Below the pieces are notes generated by a model, which was given only the letters and a program-made list of their open reading frames with translations, was not told the origin of the DNA and ran no database searches. Below, piece by piece: positions 1 to 8,447 of a DNA stretch of 64,000 nt. Both the position numbers and the translations under genes were made by a program. Within the stretch, counting starts at the first letter, position 1, and every line of letters begins with the position of its first letter. The stretch comes from Bin87 sp965261195 (GTDB taxonomy: Bacteria; Chloroflexota; Dehalococcoidia; Lucifugimonadales; UBA3495). The stretch spans positions 2,480,001-2,544,000 of the forward strand of contig OZ253455.1 of assembly GCA_965261195.1 (NCBI GenBank), written 5' to 3'.

Positions 1-7
1 TAACCAT
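1..7 (-). CDS. Start of an unidentified gene leaving the window
   Basis: A minus-strand ATG lies at 7-5, preceded by an AGGAG Shine-Dalgarno-like sequence about 7 bases upstream. Only two codons fall inside the window, so the product cannot be named. The 300 bases from here to the next gene hold no ORF that I believe. Confidence 0.3.
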
Positions 8-331
8 AGTCATTCTCCTGTAATCCGCTAGTCCGCCGGCATCCAGAACGATGAACGCCGGCCGTGGTTCCGGTGAGTATAACCTGATTATCCCAACGTG
101 TACCGAACGGCACGGGGTCGTGAGCAGACGGGTTCTGCCTATTCCGGGCTATGTCAGAACGAAGCCGGATGCAGCCGGAGGGTAAGCAATAAGCCAGTCG
201 CTCGACACCGGTATCCGGCGCGGTTTTTGACCTGCTTCTAGCGGCAGGTTGCTATACACCAGCCGGTGAGCATCGGTTAGTTCGACCAACGGTTTCGGAA
301 GGCCAACGCTGCCGGATGTGGCGTTGTGGCG

Positions 332-1508
332 TTAGTACCGTTCTCGCAATTCTTGCAAGGCGATTGCTGCCTGTCGACGCAGCTGTTCGGCAATAACCCG
401 TTCCTGATCTGCCGGATTGAAAGGGTCGGTCGCGAACGGTTGCCAGGAATTGGTCAGTGCGCGTATCGACGCTTCCTCGCGTCCCGCAGCTTCCGTCAGC
501 AGGTTGTAGATGGGCAACAGGTAACTGGACTGAGGGAGGTCGCGCACCGCCCTGGATAGTTCCGAGCTGCGCAACCTGAACTGCTCCAGATCCTGGTGCG
601 CCATCTCCCGGTCACATCCGCCTTCCGCCTGCCACCAATCTTCCGCCTGCCACCAATCGTCGTAACGTTGGTGGAAAGCGTTCCACTTCACACGGAGAGC
701 TCTGAGTCGACTGCCGAACTGACTTGCGTCGGCCTCCCGTTCCGCACGGGCCCCGGCGTCCGCGTCGGTGGTGGCCGTTGCGTCCAGGGCCTCGTCACTT
801 TCTTCAATCATGTCGCCGAAACGTTCAATGATATTGTCGAACTGTTTAAGGGTTTCGTCCGGATCATCGCTTTCGGCGAGCCCGTCCTGGGCTAGTGTAG
901 TCAGCGTGAAACGTCTCCCAGGTTTCCTTGATTTCCCCAAAGGATTCAGCGAATCCAGCCGATGCTGCGGTTTCTGTGGCATCAGATTCGGTTCCGACGT
1001 TCCTCATCAGGTCGGACGCCATACCTACCGCCTGCTGTTGGGCCACGCCGGCATCCGAACGCCGCGCTTCCACCAGCTCGCGGGATGCGGGGTTGTTGGG
1101 CTGCCAGCGGTCTCGCAACGCGCGGAGCGCTTTCGCCGCCTCCTCAACAGAGTCGACTACCAGGTCGGCGAACTCGCCGGTATTGGCAGTGCGGGGAAGG
1201 TTCCGGGCCAACGCCGTGACGCCATTAAAGTCGGAGGCGAAATCGTCAAAAGCCTGTCGCACCGAGACGGCATCGCAGGTATCGAGACCGGCACGCCAGT
1301 TGTCGAAGTCCGAATGGAACTCGTCGCGCGCCTGTTTGTTCAGACGGCGCTGTCCTGCGAACTGATCCACCGCCTCACGTGCCGTTGGGGGCAAGGGTCC
1401 GGCGGAACTGACCAGTGGTGTGTTGGTCGGAGATGTCTCTGCGGTAGGGTTTTCGGATGGAGTGCAGGCGATCCCGACGATCACCAAAAGCGCTACTCCG
1501 CACAGCAA
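332..1508 (-). pseudogene. Frameshifted lipoprotein with three similar helical repeats
   Basis: Two overlapping minus-strand frames join into one protein. The upstream frame (1508 to 864) starts with a hydrophobic segment and a lipobox-like cysteine (IVGIAC), then a T/P-rich linker. A motif of the form F-H-x-x-[FY] followed by an acidic helical stretch appears three times: FHSDFDNW in the first frame, FHADYTS at the frame change, and FHQRYDDWW in the downstream frame (332-982). The domains also share endings such as RDRWQP and TNSWQP. The frame change lies near 895-915, inside the middle repeat, so one lipoprotein gene has probably lost or gained a base. The function is unknown. The family was not recognised; it would be anchored on the outer face of the cell membrane. 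It lies directly downstream of the GldG-like gene. Confidence 0.6.
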
Positions 1509-2490
1509 GATGCGGGCGTTGGTTCGTGCTTTATTGATTCGGGCTTTATTGATGATGATGTTACTCCTGCATAATCACTGACCAGGGAGTTTCTGAAGTC
1601 CCCGGTAAGCAATTGTTCAACGGCATCACTCAAGGTTTCAGGCGCATCGGCGAGGATCACCAAAACGTACCGATCCTGGGTTCGGGCCAGCGCCGTAATC
1701 GCGGTGCCGCTGAGGGCAAGCCCGGGGGCGTAGGGGGTTTCCAGAGTATCGTCAACGAATATGCCTGAGGCTTGCAGGTAGCGGCCCATTTGAGGCGCAT
1801 CCTCGTAAAGTCCCACAAACACCGTGTCGCGGCTGATGTCCTCCGAGTCCTTCAATTGAGAGGACAAATGAGAGGACAAACCAAATTCCGATAATCCGTT
1901 TCTAATCGCTACGCCGGCATTTAGCACGGCTGGCTGCCCCACCAAAATGTCAACGCTATCGTTGGGGCCGCGATTGTAGAAGTGCGGAAAGTCGGCGAGG
2001 TCGTATTCCCGCTCGCTGGAGGTCAGATAGTCGGCGATATTGGAAACCAGCCGGTCGTTGTCCAGCACGGCATTATGGGGAGGAATCAGGAAAGTCAGAT
2101 CCGAAATGCTCACGACGTTTCGGTCGTTTCCCCGGACAATGGGATTCAGGTTGCCGGTTGATCCCACAACTGAAGATTTCGTAGCTGCGTCGGTAAAAGC
2201 CACACCGAACCCGGCGGATCGAATCGAGCCGGCGGTGTAAAGGACAACAGCATCGAGGCCGGTGGTAAGTTCATCGGGAAGAAAGTCTCTAACGTAAACG
2301 TGCTGGAAGTTCAGATCGTATTCAGCCACGTTGTAGAGATAATCCGGTTGAAATTCCATTCCGAATCTTTCCGCCAGGCCGTTAATCCTTTGGGGACGTG
2401 TCGGGTCGGAAATCAGCAGCAGCTTCCCGCCCTTGCGCACGACTCGTTCCACCAGGGCTGCTTCGGCAATTGGGGTCCCGTAATTCTTGC
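1493..2490 (-). CDS. GldG/DUF4350-like protein, 5' end probably damaged
   Basis: The region around EAALVERVVRKGGKLLLISD resembles the Rossmann-like core of GldG-type and DUF4350 proteins, which are auxiliary components of gliding or ABC-type systems. The rest (for example LYTAGSIRSAG, VGSTGNLNPI, FLIPPHNAVLDNDRLV) is consistent with the same family. The first residues of the open frame (cysteine and arginine rich) look like out-of-frame reading: the natural upstream sequence seems to lie in the frame that carries the S49 peptidase tail, which meets this frame at about 2475-2490. The gene is therefore either the downstream half of a fusion or a truncated neighbour. The C-terminus overlaps the start of the frameshifted lipoprotein by 16 bases. 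No signal peptide is visible. Confidence 0.5.
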
Positions 2491-3090
2491 AGCGCCGACA
2501 GCAGGTCAATGGGTGGCGCCAAACTTGAGCTCAAACCGCCGCCCATCGGCGCCAGCGTCCGGCTTAATCGTTCTATCAACGCCCGCTGTGCGGCAAAGTT
2601 CACGTCCACCAAACTGTAGTTGGAGATTCCAGCCAGCTCGGCCGCTTTTGCATTTGCTGCGGCATCGCTGCCTACGGCGTCCACCAAACCCAGCCGTGCG
2701 GCTTCGGTTCCGGAATAGATGCGTCCCTGGGTCAGTTCGGCCTCAGAAATGTTCAGCTGCCACCGCGTTCGGATACGACTATGTGCGCGAAGGACCGTTT
2801 CAACTGGTCCATCGTGTCGAGCCAGTCTCTCGTCGATCCAGTCTCTCGTCGATCCAGTCTCTCGTCGATCCAGTCTCTCCTTGATGCGCCTGAAAGCTTA
2901 TAAGGGCCGGTGAATACCGGGTTTTCGTCGGGAACGGAAGGAATCAATGGAGGAGCGAACGAAACCACTCCCACATTGCCCACCAGGGACGGCGGCAGGG
3001 AATAAGAGTAAGTGCTTCCCATGGCCATCATGTAGCCGCCGCTGGCAACCAGTCCATTACGTCCGCTATCCGGTGTAGCGGCACGGGGCG
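2455..3090 (-). pseudogene. Remnant of an S49 (SppA-type) signal peptide peptidase
   Basis: The serine-containing motif of S49 peptidases is readable on the minus strand at about 3060-3020 (LVASGGYMMAMGS), followed by the family's GNVGVV stretch. Near 2765 the frame changes: SFAHIVVSERG continues in another frame as ISEAELTQGRIYSGTEAARL and then GLVDAVGSD, the usual S49 C-terminal signature. A stop codon lies just upstream of the serine motif and the N-terminal half of the family is absent, so the gene is truncated and frameshifted. A 16-bp tandem repeat at 2823-2886 adds an arginine/aspartate-rich insertion within the reading frame. S49 enzymes cleave signal peptides in the membrane; this copy cannot be functional as read. 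A second frame change near 2480 leads into the GldG-like gene. Confidence 0.7.
2823..2886. repeat. 16-bp tandem repeat in the S49 remnant
   Basis: The unit CCAGTCTCTCGTCGAT occurs three times without mismatch at 2823-2870, and a fourth copy with two mismatches ends at 2886. Three units equal 48 bases, so a three-unit expansion keeps the reading frame but single-unit changes do not. Confidence 0.9.
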
Positions 3091-3191
3091 AGTTATGTTA
3101 TCCTTACCTAATTATAGGCATGGCCATTAGAGGGCAGATTCAGATCAAAGGCGCACGTGTGGGAAAAATCCCGTGATGAGAGGAGTGTAAA

Positions 3192-4748
3192 ATGATATCG
3201 ATTTTTAAGTGGTCTTCTGTTCTAGTGGGTCTTGCCATTATTGCCGTTATTGGTACGGTGGCCCTCTGGTCTGCACTGTCTACGGAGAAAGTGGAAGCCG
3301 CAAAGTGCATCCCCGATCCCGAAGGCGGCACCTTCAACGTAGCACTTAACTCAGAAATTAATGACGATGGCTATTTAATTGTGGATGAATCCCGAGCTGA
3401 ACTCCAACCGCCCCTTCACTGGAAGTACCCGTCAATCCGTCTGACTTGGAATAGCATTCCAGGCGTGAAATACAAACTACGTCGCAGCGATGCCAAAGAC
3501 GATAAGGGGATCGAATACTACGCCACAAAAGCCAATGCTGCAGAAACTTGGCTTACGACAACCACAGCGGTTCGCCCGAATCATGCGTCTGCATTTCGCT
3601 TCTGGTATGTCGATGTACGTCTTGAGAACGGCACCCAATTTAACGATGTATTTCAGGTAGGAGTAGCCTGCGGACAGGTAGTAAAGAACTCTGCCACCCC
3701 CAATAGCATCAGAGCAGAACTACTAACAACCCCGGTAAATCAAGATCCAAAATCAGATCTAAATTCAGACCCCGCTCCCGATGAATTAGGATACCCCAGA
3801 GGTACTTGGATTAATCACAGTGCCTGGAATCCAAAAGTCAAGCGTATCCTGGCAGAACGTCGTGCCGCCGCTGCAGCCACTGCGCCGCAACAAGCACAAT
3901 CAGCTACACAAGTTCCACCTACGCCGACTGCAACGGTAGTACCGCCCACGTCCACGCCGGTTCCACCGGCTCCAACAGCCACGCCGGTTCCACCGGCCCC
4001 AACAGCCACGCCGGTTCCACCTATGCCCACTCCAACGGCAGTCCCACCAGCGCCCTTACTGACGGCAGCATTCCACAACCCGCCATCATCGCATGACGGC
4101 ACAACCAAATTCACACTCGAACTGCATTTCAGCCAAGATATACCGGGATTGAGTTACAAGGTAGTACGCGATTCCGTATTGCGAGTCACCAACGGAAAGA
4201 TTACATACGCCCGCCGCTATACCAGTGGAAGCAATCAAGCCTGGACCATAACGGTGCAACCTACCTCACAACAAACCATAGGAGTCGAACTGTCAGCCAC
4301 CACCAACTGCGCGGCAACGGGCGCCATCTGCTTGGCTGACGGCACTAAACTGTCGAGCGGACTTCTAAAACAGATTCCATTAACACAGATTCAGCGCGGG
4401 AGTAGTGTGCCCTCATTGACTGCAGAATTGCGCAACGCGCCATCGGCGCATGACGGCACGACCTGGTTCAAACTGGAACTGCACTTCAGCCAAGATATAC
4501 CGGGATTGAGTTACAAGGTACTACGCGATTCCGTATTGCGAGTCGCCAACGGAGAAATCACATGCGCCCACCGCTATACCAGTGGGAGCAATCAGGGCTG
4601 GCGCATAACGATAAAACCGACCTCACAACAAAGCGTAGGGATCCGACTGCCAGCCACCACCGACTGCGCGGCAACGGGCGCGATTTGCCTACCCGATGGC
4701 ACGAAAGTATCGAGCGAACTTCTACTAACGCAGATTCCATACGAGTAG
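3192..4748 (+). CDS. Secreted or membrane-anchored protein with two C-terminal repeat domains
   Basis: 518 residues. An AGGAG ribosome-binding site precedes the ATG. Residues about 8-30 form a hydrophobic signal anchor. Residues 30-210 are a unique domain with cysteines. A linker at about 235-290 is built of repeated P-x-P-T-x-T-x-V-P-P units, typical of extracellular Chloroflexota proteins. Two ~95-residue domains follow (about 293-395 and 410-515); each holds HDGT, LHFSQDIPGLSYK, a TSGSNQ segment and a TxCAATGAIC motif whose two cysteines may pair. This domain is often seen in tandem in extracellular proteins of Chloroflexota and Actinobacteria, where it is an uncharacterised beta-rich module (recollection, not a search). 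The two copies are very alike at DNA level, suggesting recent duplication. Probably a surface adhesion or binding protein; ligand unknown. Confidence 0.7.
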   Translation: MISIFKWSSVLVGLAIIAVIGTVALWSALSTEKVEAAKCIPDPEGGTFNVALNSEINDDGYLIVDESRAELQPPLHWKYPSIRLTWNSIPGVKYKLRRSDAKDDKGIEYYATKANAAETWLTTTTAVRPNHASAFRFWYVDVRLENGTQFNDVFQVGVACGQVVKNSATPNSIRAELLTTPVNQDPKSDLNSDPAPDELGYPRGTWINHSAWNPKVKRILAERRAAAAATAPQQAQSATQVPPTPTATVVPPTSTPVPPAPTATPVPPAPTATPVPPMPTPTAVPPAPLLTAAFHNPPSSHDGTTKFTLELHFSQDIPGLSYKVVRDSVLRVTNGKITYARRYTSGSNQAWTITVQPTSQQTIGVELSATTNCAATGAICLADGTKLSSGLLKQIPLTQIQRGSSVPSLTAELRNAPSAHDGTTWFKLELHFSQDIPGLSYKVLRDSVLRVANGEITCAHRYTSGSNQGWRITIKPTSQQSVGIRLPATTDCAATGAICLPDGTKVSSELLLTQIPYE

Positions 4749-4800
4749 CCTCTGATGGTAATGGCTGCATTCACCGAAATCCAAACACGCCAGGTCAACT

Positions 4801-4914
4801 GTAACTGTTCACGTTTGAGGGGACGGGATCGGTTCGCAAAAGAGATTCTGTGCTTGGCCATCCCTCCACAATAGGCCGAATAGTCGGCAGATCCCCGCAA
4901 GTCTGAACTGTTAC
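4801..4914 (+). mobile_element. 114-bp non-autonomous element, copy 1
   Basis: Begins GTAACTGTTCACGTTTGAGG and ends with an imperfect inverted copy (CAAGTCTGAACTGTTAC). It is flanked by perfect 8-bp direct repeats GGTCAACT at 4793-4800 and 4915-4922. Copies of the same 114-bp length occur at 37701-37814 and, inverted, at 59816-59929. GTAA ends plus 8-bp target duplications are the pattern known for IS66-type elements, so it may be moved by such a transposase (inference). It encodes nothing. Confidence 0.9.
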
Positions 4915-4943
4915 GGTCAACTGACCGTAACAGTTCAGACTTG
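4898..4943. repeat. 46-bp near-perfect palindrome: element end plus second element remnant
   Basis: Arms of 22 bases at 4898-4919 and 4922-4943 are perfectly complementary with a 2-base centre. The left arm is the right end of the 114-bp element plus target; the right arm contains a 17-base element terminus (4927-4943) in the opposite orientation, probably the stump of a second copy. It could also form a strong hairpin in RNA. Confidence 0.85.
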
Positions 4944-5306
4944 TCGCTGTCCAACCTTCCGGACGGATATGCGGAGATGATGGACTTCGGGATGATAGCC
5001 TACGTGGTTCCGCTGGAACGGTTCCCAGACACGTATAACGGCCATCCCCTTAGCTATGCGGCGATTTCGTCGGAGAAGAACTACGTCTCCGTACATCTTA
5101 TGAATATTTATACGGACCCGGAGAGCGCACAGTGGTTCACCGGTCGCTATAAAGCCACCGGCCAAAAGCTGGATAGGGGCAAATCCTGCGTCCGCTTCAG
5201 GAAGCTCGATGATTTGCCGCTGGACCTGATAGGAGAGGCGGTCGGACGCACCCCGATGGAAGAGTGGATACGGTACTACGAGGCCGTTCGGTCAACCAGG
5301 AAGTGA
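4941..5306 (+). CDS. DUF1801-family protein, N-terminally truncated
   Basis: The sequence from LPDGYAEMM through GMIAYVVP, ISSEKNYVSVHLMNIY and the closing KSCVRFRKLDDLPLDLIGE matches the DUF1801 (YdhG-like) family, a small alpha/beta fold of unknown biochemical role. Family members usually carry about 20-25 further residues at the N-terminus. Here the homologous part begins directly after the 17-base terminus of a mobile-element remnant (ending 4943), and the only available start is a TTG that lies inside that terminus. The gene therefore looks cut by element insertion and may be silent or mis-started. It stands alone, between the element and the BNR-repeat gene. Confidence 0.7.
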   Translation: MSLSNLPDGYAEMMDFGMIAYVVPLERFPDTYNGHPLSYAAISSEKNYVSVHLMNIYTDPESAQWFTGRYKATGQKLDRGKSCVRFRKLDDLPLDLIGEAVGRTPMEEWIRYYEAVRSTRK

Positions 5307-5435
5307 CCGGATGCCGTCAACCGGCCGGGACGGGACGACGCCCCGATGTCCGACACTATCAACCCGAACCTGAAAATGTATGGCTGCGTTTTGGCCATGA
5401 CCACCCGTTAAATCCATCATTCAGGGAGAGGCAAT

Positions 5436-6431
5436 ATGTCGCAAGACAAGATAATTTACGTTGGGATGCACGACGGGGTTTGCGCCATTGCCAGTTCCGA
5501 CGGTGGGAAAACCTGGAAACGAGGGCCGATTACACCGCTGGAACACGCCGCAGCCCGGTTGACGACGAGCCCCGCTAGTCCGCAACGGGCATACCTGGCG
5601 GCCTATGAAGCCGGCGTATACCGCACGGATGACGGCGGTTCGACCTGGCAACGCCTGGGATCGTATCCCACCGACTATGCTCACAGCGTGTTGGCTCACC
5701 CCAACGAGTCTGACACGGTATTGGTGGGCAGCGAACCGGCGGCGATTTTCCGCTCGTCGGACGGCGGTAACACCTGGCATGAATTTGGCGGGTTTCGCGC
5801 CGTGCCAGAGTCGACGGAATGGGGGTTCCATGCTCCAACCCGCGACTCCCACGTGCGCGACCTGCGCCTGGCTCCGGACGACCCCAACTGCCTGTACGCC
5901 GGCATTGAAGTTGGTGGGATGGTGTCTTCCAATGACGGAGGAGATAGCTGGCAGCAATTGCCGGGTCTCGACGCGGATATCCACTGCGTGAACCTGAGCG
6001 GCGACCGACCGGGCCGGGTCTATATTGCCACGGCCAGCGCACCGTATCGCTCCGACGACGGCGGACGCCAGTGGGAGCTGATCAACTCCGGCCTGGATCG
6101 TCGGTATACCCTGCACATCGCGGCGGCTCCTGACGACGCCGACCTGGTTCTGGTAACCGTGTCCTCCAATGCGCGGCGCAGCAGTCCACAGTTTTACCGG
6201 TCTACTGACGGCGGCCACAGCTGGCGGCTGGTCGATGGACTCGGAGCGGGCGATAACCCCGAGGATATGGTGGTGGCTTTCGATTGGGACCCCGCCGAGC
6301 CAAATAACGTTTACGCCGGCACCGACGGCGGAGGGTTGTTCCGCAGCGAGGATCGCGGAGTTACCTGGAGGCAACTGGACGTGGGCCTAACTACTGTTGC
6401 GGTGGGCGCTCTGGCGGTAGGTAGTGCCTGA
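5436..6431 (+). CDS. BNR/Asp-box repeat beta-propeller protein
   Basis: 331 residues with repeated Asp-box motifs of the form S-x-D-G-G-x-T-W: SSDGGKTWKR near residue 20, TDDGGSTWQR near 65, SSDGGNTWHE near 107, SNDGGDSWQQ near 167, SDDGGRQWEL near 208, STDGGHSWRL near 252 and SEDRGVTWRQ near 310. This indicates a sialidase-like or Ycf48-like propeller. Catalytic residues of sialidases are not evident, and no signal peptide is seen, so a cytoplasmic binding or scaffolding role is as likely as an enzyme. A GGAGAGG ribosome-binding site lies before the ATG. It appears to be a single-gene transcript; the next gene is convergent. Confidence 0.8.
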   Translation: MSQDKIIYVGMHDGVCAIASSDGGKTWKRGPITPLEHAAARLTTSPASPQRAYLAAYEAGVYRTDDGGSTWQRLGSYPTDYAHSVLAHPNESDTVLVGSEPAAIFRSSDGGNTWHEFGGFRAVPESTEWGFHAPTRDSHVRDLRLAPDDPNCLYAGIEVGGMVSSNDGGDSWQQLPGLDADIHCVNLSGDRPGRVYIATASAPYRSDDGGRQWELINSGLDRRYTLHIAAAPDDADLVLVTVSSNARRSSPQFYRSTDGGHSWRLVDGLGAGDNPEDMVVAFDWDPAEPNNVYAGTDGGGLFRSEDRGVTWRQLDVGLTTVAVGALAVGSA

Positions 6432-6580
6432 AGCTGCCCGATTGCCGCTGCCCCATTCCCGCCGCCACGTTTGCCGCCGCAGCGTCGTCTCGGCTTACGA
6501 ACTGCGCCCGTCCGTCGGCATCAAACTGGTATGCGGTAAAAAGCCGATGGATGGCGCCCCAACCAGCATCGGCTTCACCT

Positions 6581-8014
6581 TTACAGGGCCGGAGGGCGTC
6601 GCAAATGCCAGGGGGTGGCTTGTTCGTAGGCGAATGCTGCCCGCAGCACGTTGGTTTCGCCGAGTTGCGGACCGGCGATCTGCAAAGCCAGCGGCAATCC
6701 GCCGTCGCCATCCTGGGTGAACCCGCATGGAATGCTCAGCGCGGGGCAACCACTGAGGCTATACAGCCCCCGGAAACTTCCTTCCCGCAACGCCGCTGCA
6801 GCCATCTCTTTGTTGCTGACAACGCTGGGTTCATCCGACAACAAACCGGCCGGGCCTGTTGACGTGGGTTGCAGCAACAGGTCGACTTCCCGGAACATGT
6901 GAAATACCTGGCGTCGAATGAGCCCCCGGAGTTTCAGCGCTTTATAATAGGCTTGGGCGGGTATCAGATTGCCCACCGCGAATGCCACCCGCGTGTTGGG
7001 GTGGTAGTCTTCAAACCGTGCTCGCATCCATTCCGGGTTGAGGCTGACTCGTTCGGTGCTGGTGATGGTGCGGACAATTGGGCCGGTAACCGGCGCCAGC
7101 GGCAAGCTGACCGGGACTACGGTGGCGCCCAGTTCTCGAAATACTTCGATGGCGGCTTCTACTGCGGCCGCACTTTGTTCGTTGAGAGTCAGGCCGTGGC
7201 CTCCCATCAGTTCCTGCACCACGCCGATCCGCATTCCGGACACGCCGGAGTCGAGATCGGAGGTGTAATCAGGAACCGGCTCGCGGCGGCTGTAGCGGTC
7301 CAGGGGGTCGTAGCCGGCAATGGCGCCCAGCGTCAGCGCGCAGTCGGTTACGGTGCGCGAGATGGGGCCGATGGTATCAACTGACCAGCTGGCTCCATCC
7401 ACGCCGGCGCGACTGACCCGGCCCCAGGTCGGGCGGATGCCCACCAGTCCGCTATTGGCGGCGGGGCCACGAATGGAACCGCCCGTGTCCTCGCCCAGGG
7501 AAGTTGCGCACAGGAACCCGGCGGTAGCAGAACCGCTGCCGGTGCTGGACGTGCCAGGGTTGCGCCGGGTGTCCCACGGGTTGCGGGCCGCGCCGAACCA
7601 GGAGCTGATCGGATCCCCCAGGGCGAATTCGCTCATATTGGTTTTGCCGATGATGATGGCTCCGGCCGCCTTGAGACGGGCCACGACGGTCGCGTCCTGA
7701 TCAGGTACGAAATCGGCGCGAATTTTGGACGCATCAGTGGTCCGTATGCCGGCGGTATGGATCTGATCTTTGACTCCAACGGGCACGCCGTGGAGCGGCC
7801 CGAGCACGTTGCCGGCAACCAGTTCGGCTTCCAGTCGTTTGGCTTCCGCGCGGGCTTCATCAGCGCAAACGGTGATGTAGGCGTTGAGCTGGCTCCCCAC
7901 GGCGTCGATCCGGTCCAGGTAGGCGTCAACCGCCTCCACCGGTGATATTTGGCGTTCGCGAATAGACTGCGCCAATTCTGACGCGGGCATGAACGGTATT
8001 TCGTGGGCAACCAT
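6581..8014 (-). CDS. Amidase-signature hydrolase (GatA-like)
   Basis: 477 residues with the amidase-signature Ser-cisSer-Lys triad visible: the lysine in GVPVGVKDQI (about residue 79), the cis-serine in the glycine/serine-rich TSSTGSGSATAG loop (about 155) and the nucleophile in DTGGSIRGPA (about 178). Such enzymes hydrolyse amides to acid and ammonia. The protein is near the usual length of GatA (about 485), but the window shows no gatB, and the upstream partner is the short GatC/DUF4089-like type found with catabolic amidases. A role in amide scavenging is therefore more likely than tRNA amidation. One base separates it from the upstream gene, so the two form an operon. Confidence 0.85.
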   Translation of the reverse strand: MVAHEIPFMPASELAQSIRERQISPVEAVDAYLDRIDAVGSQLNAYITVCADEARAEAKRLEAELVAGNVLGPLHGVPVGVKDQIHTAGIRTTDASKIRADFVPDQDATVVARLKAAGAIIIGKTNMSEFALGDPISSWFGAARNPWDTRRNPGTSSTGSGSATAGFLCATSLGEDTGGSIRGPAANSGLVGIRPTWGRVSRAGVDGASWSVDTIGPISRTVTDCALTLGAIAGYDPLDRYSRREPVPDYTSDLDSGVSGMRIGVVQELMGGHGLTLNEQSAAAVEAAIEVFRELGATVVPVSLPLAPVTGPIVRTITSTERVSLNPEWMRARFEDYHPNTRVAFAVGNLIPAQAYYKALKLRGLIRRQVFHMFREVDLLLQPTSTGPAGLLSDEPSVVSNKEMAAAALREGSFRGLYSLSGCPALSIPCGFTQDGDGGLPLALQIAGPQLGETNVLRAAFAYEQATPWHLRRPPAL

Positions 8015-8015
8015 A

Positions 8016-8219
8016 CTAATCCTCCAGGTCCGCGGGTTGGGCTACAGCGACGTACTCCTCCAGGTTGAAGCCCGGCGGGTTAATCTCCGCAATTGATTCC
8101 AGCATCGCGTTCAGACTGTGTGTCACCTGGCTGAGTTCAGGTTCGTCCAAAGTCAGGTTAACGGCCTTGGCCAAAGCCCGCACATCTGCGTTGGTTAATG
8201 CGTTGGTTAAATCGGACAT
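8016..8219 (-). CDS. GatC/DUF4089-like small amidase partner
   Basis: 67 residues, mostly helical, with the GatC-like pattern ALAKAVNLTLDEPELSQV followed by an L-N-x-M-L-E-S-I segment. GatC wraps around GatA and stabilises it; short relatives (DUF4089) accompany stand-alone amidases. The stop codon is followed after one base by the amidase start, which argues for translational coupling. The gene has a GAGG-type ribosome-binding site. The 228 bases upstream, before the acetyltransferase, show no gene. Confidence 0.65.
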   Translation of the reverse strand: MSDLTNALTNADVRALAKAVNLTLDEPELSQVTHSLNAMLESIAEINPPGFNLEEYVAVAQPADLED

Positions 8220-8447
8220 TTCGACCTCCTCTTGACCTCCTCGAATGGAGTCAGGCTACACCGTCTGCCCGGTAATCGCCAGACGGACACTAACCGAGCC
8301 GATACGTTGGCTGGACACGCCGGTGCGGACGCTGCCGCGGGGAACTCGTTAGATTGCGCAAGGTCTGCCGGGGGCGTCGAATTGAGTACCGGGTGGCGTT
8401 GGCACGGGCGGGAGAGTCGCAGCCGGCACGAGGGAACCAACGCGACG

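Noticed and set aside
5421..6374. 317-codon minus-strand frame
   Set aside because: Antisense to the BNR-repeat gene, whose seven Asp-boxes leave no doubt about the coding strand.
6581..8219. Annotation as the tRNA amidotransferase gatCA
   Set aside because: No gatB in the window, and the small partner is of the DUF4089-like short type found with catabolic amidases.
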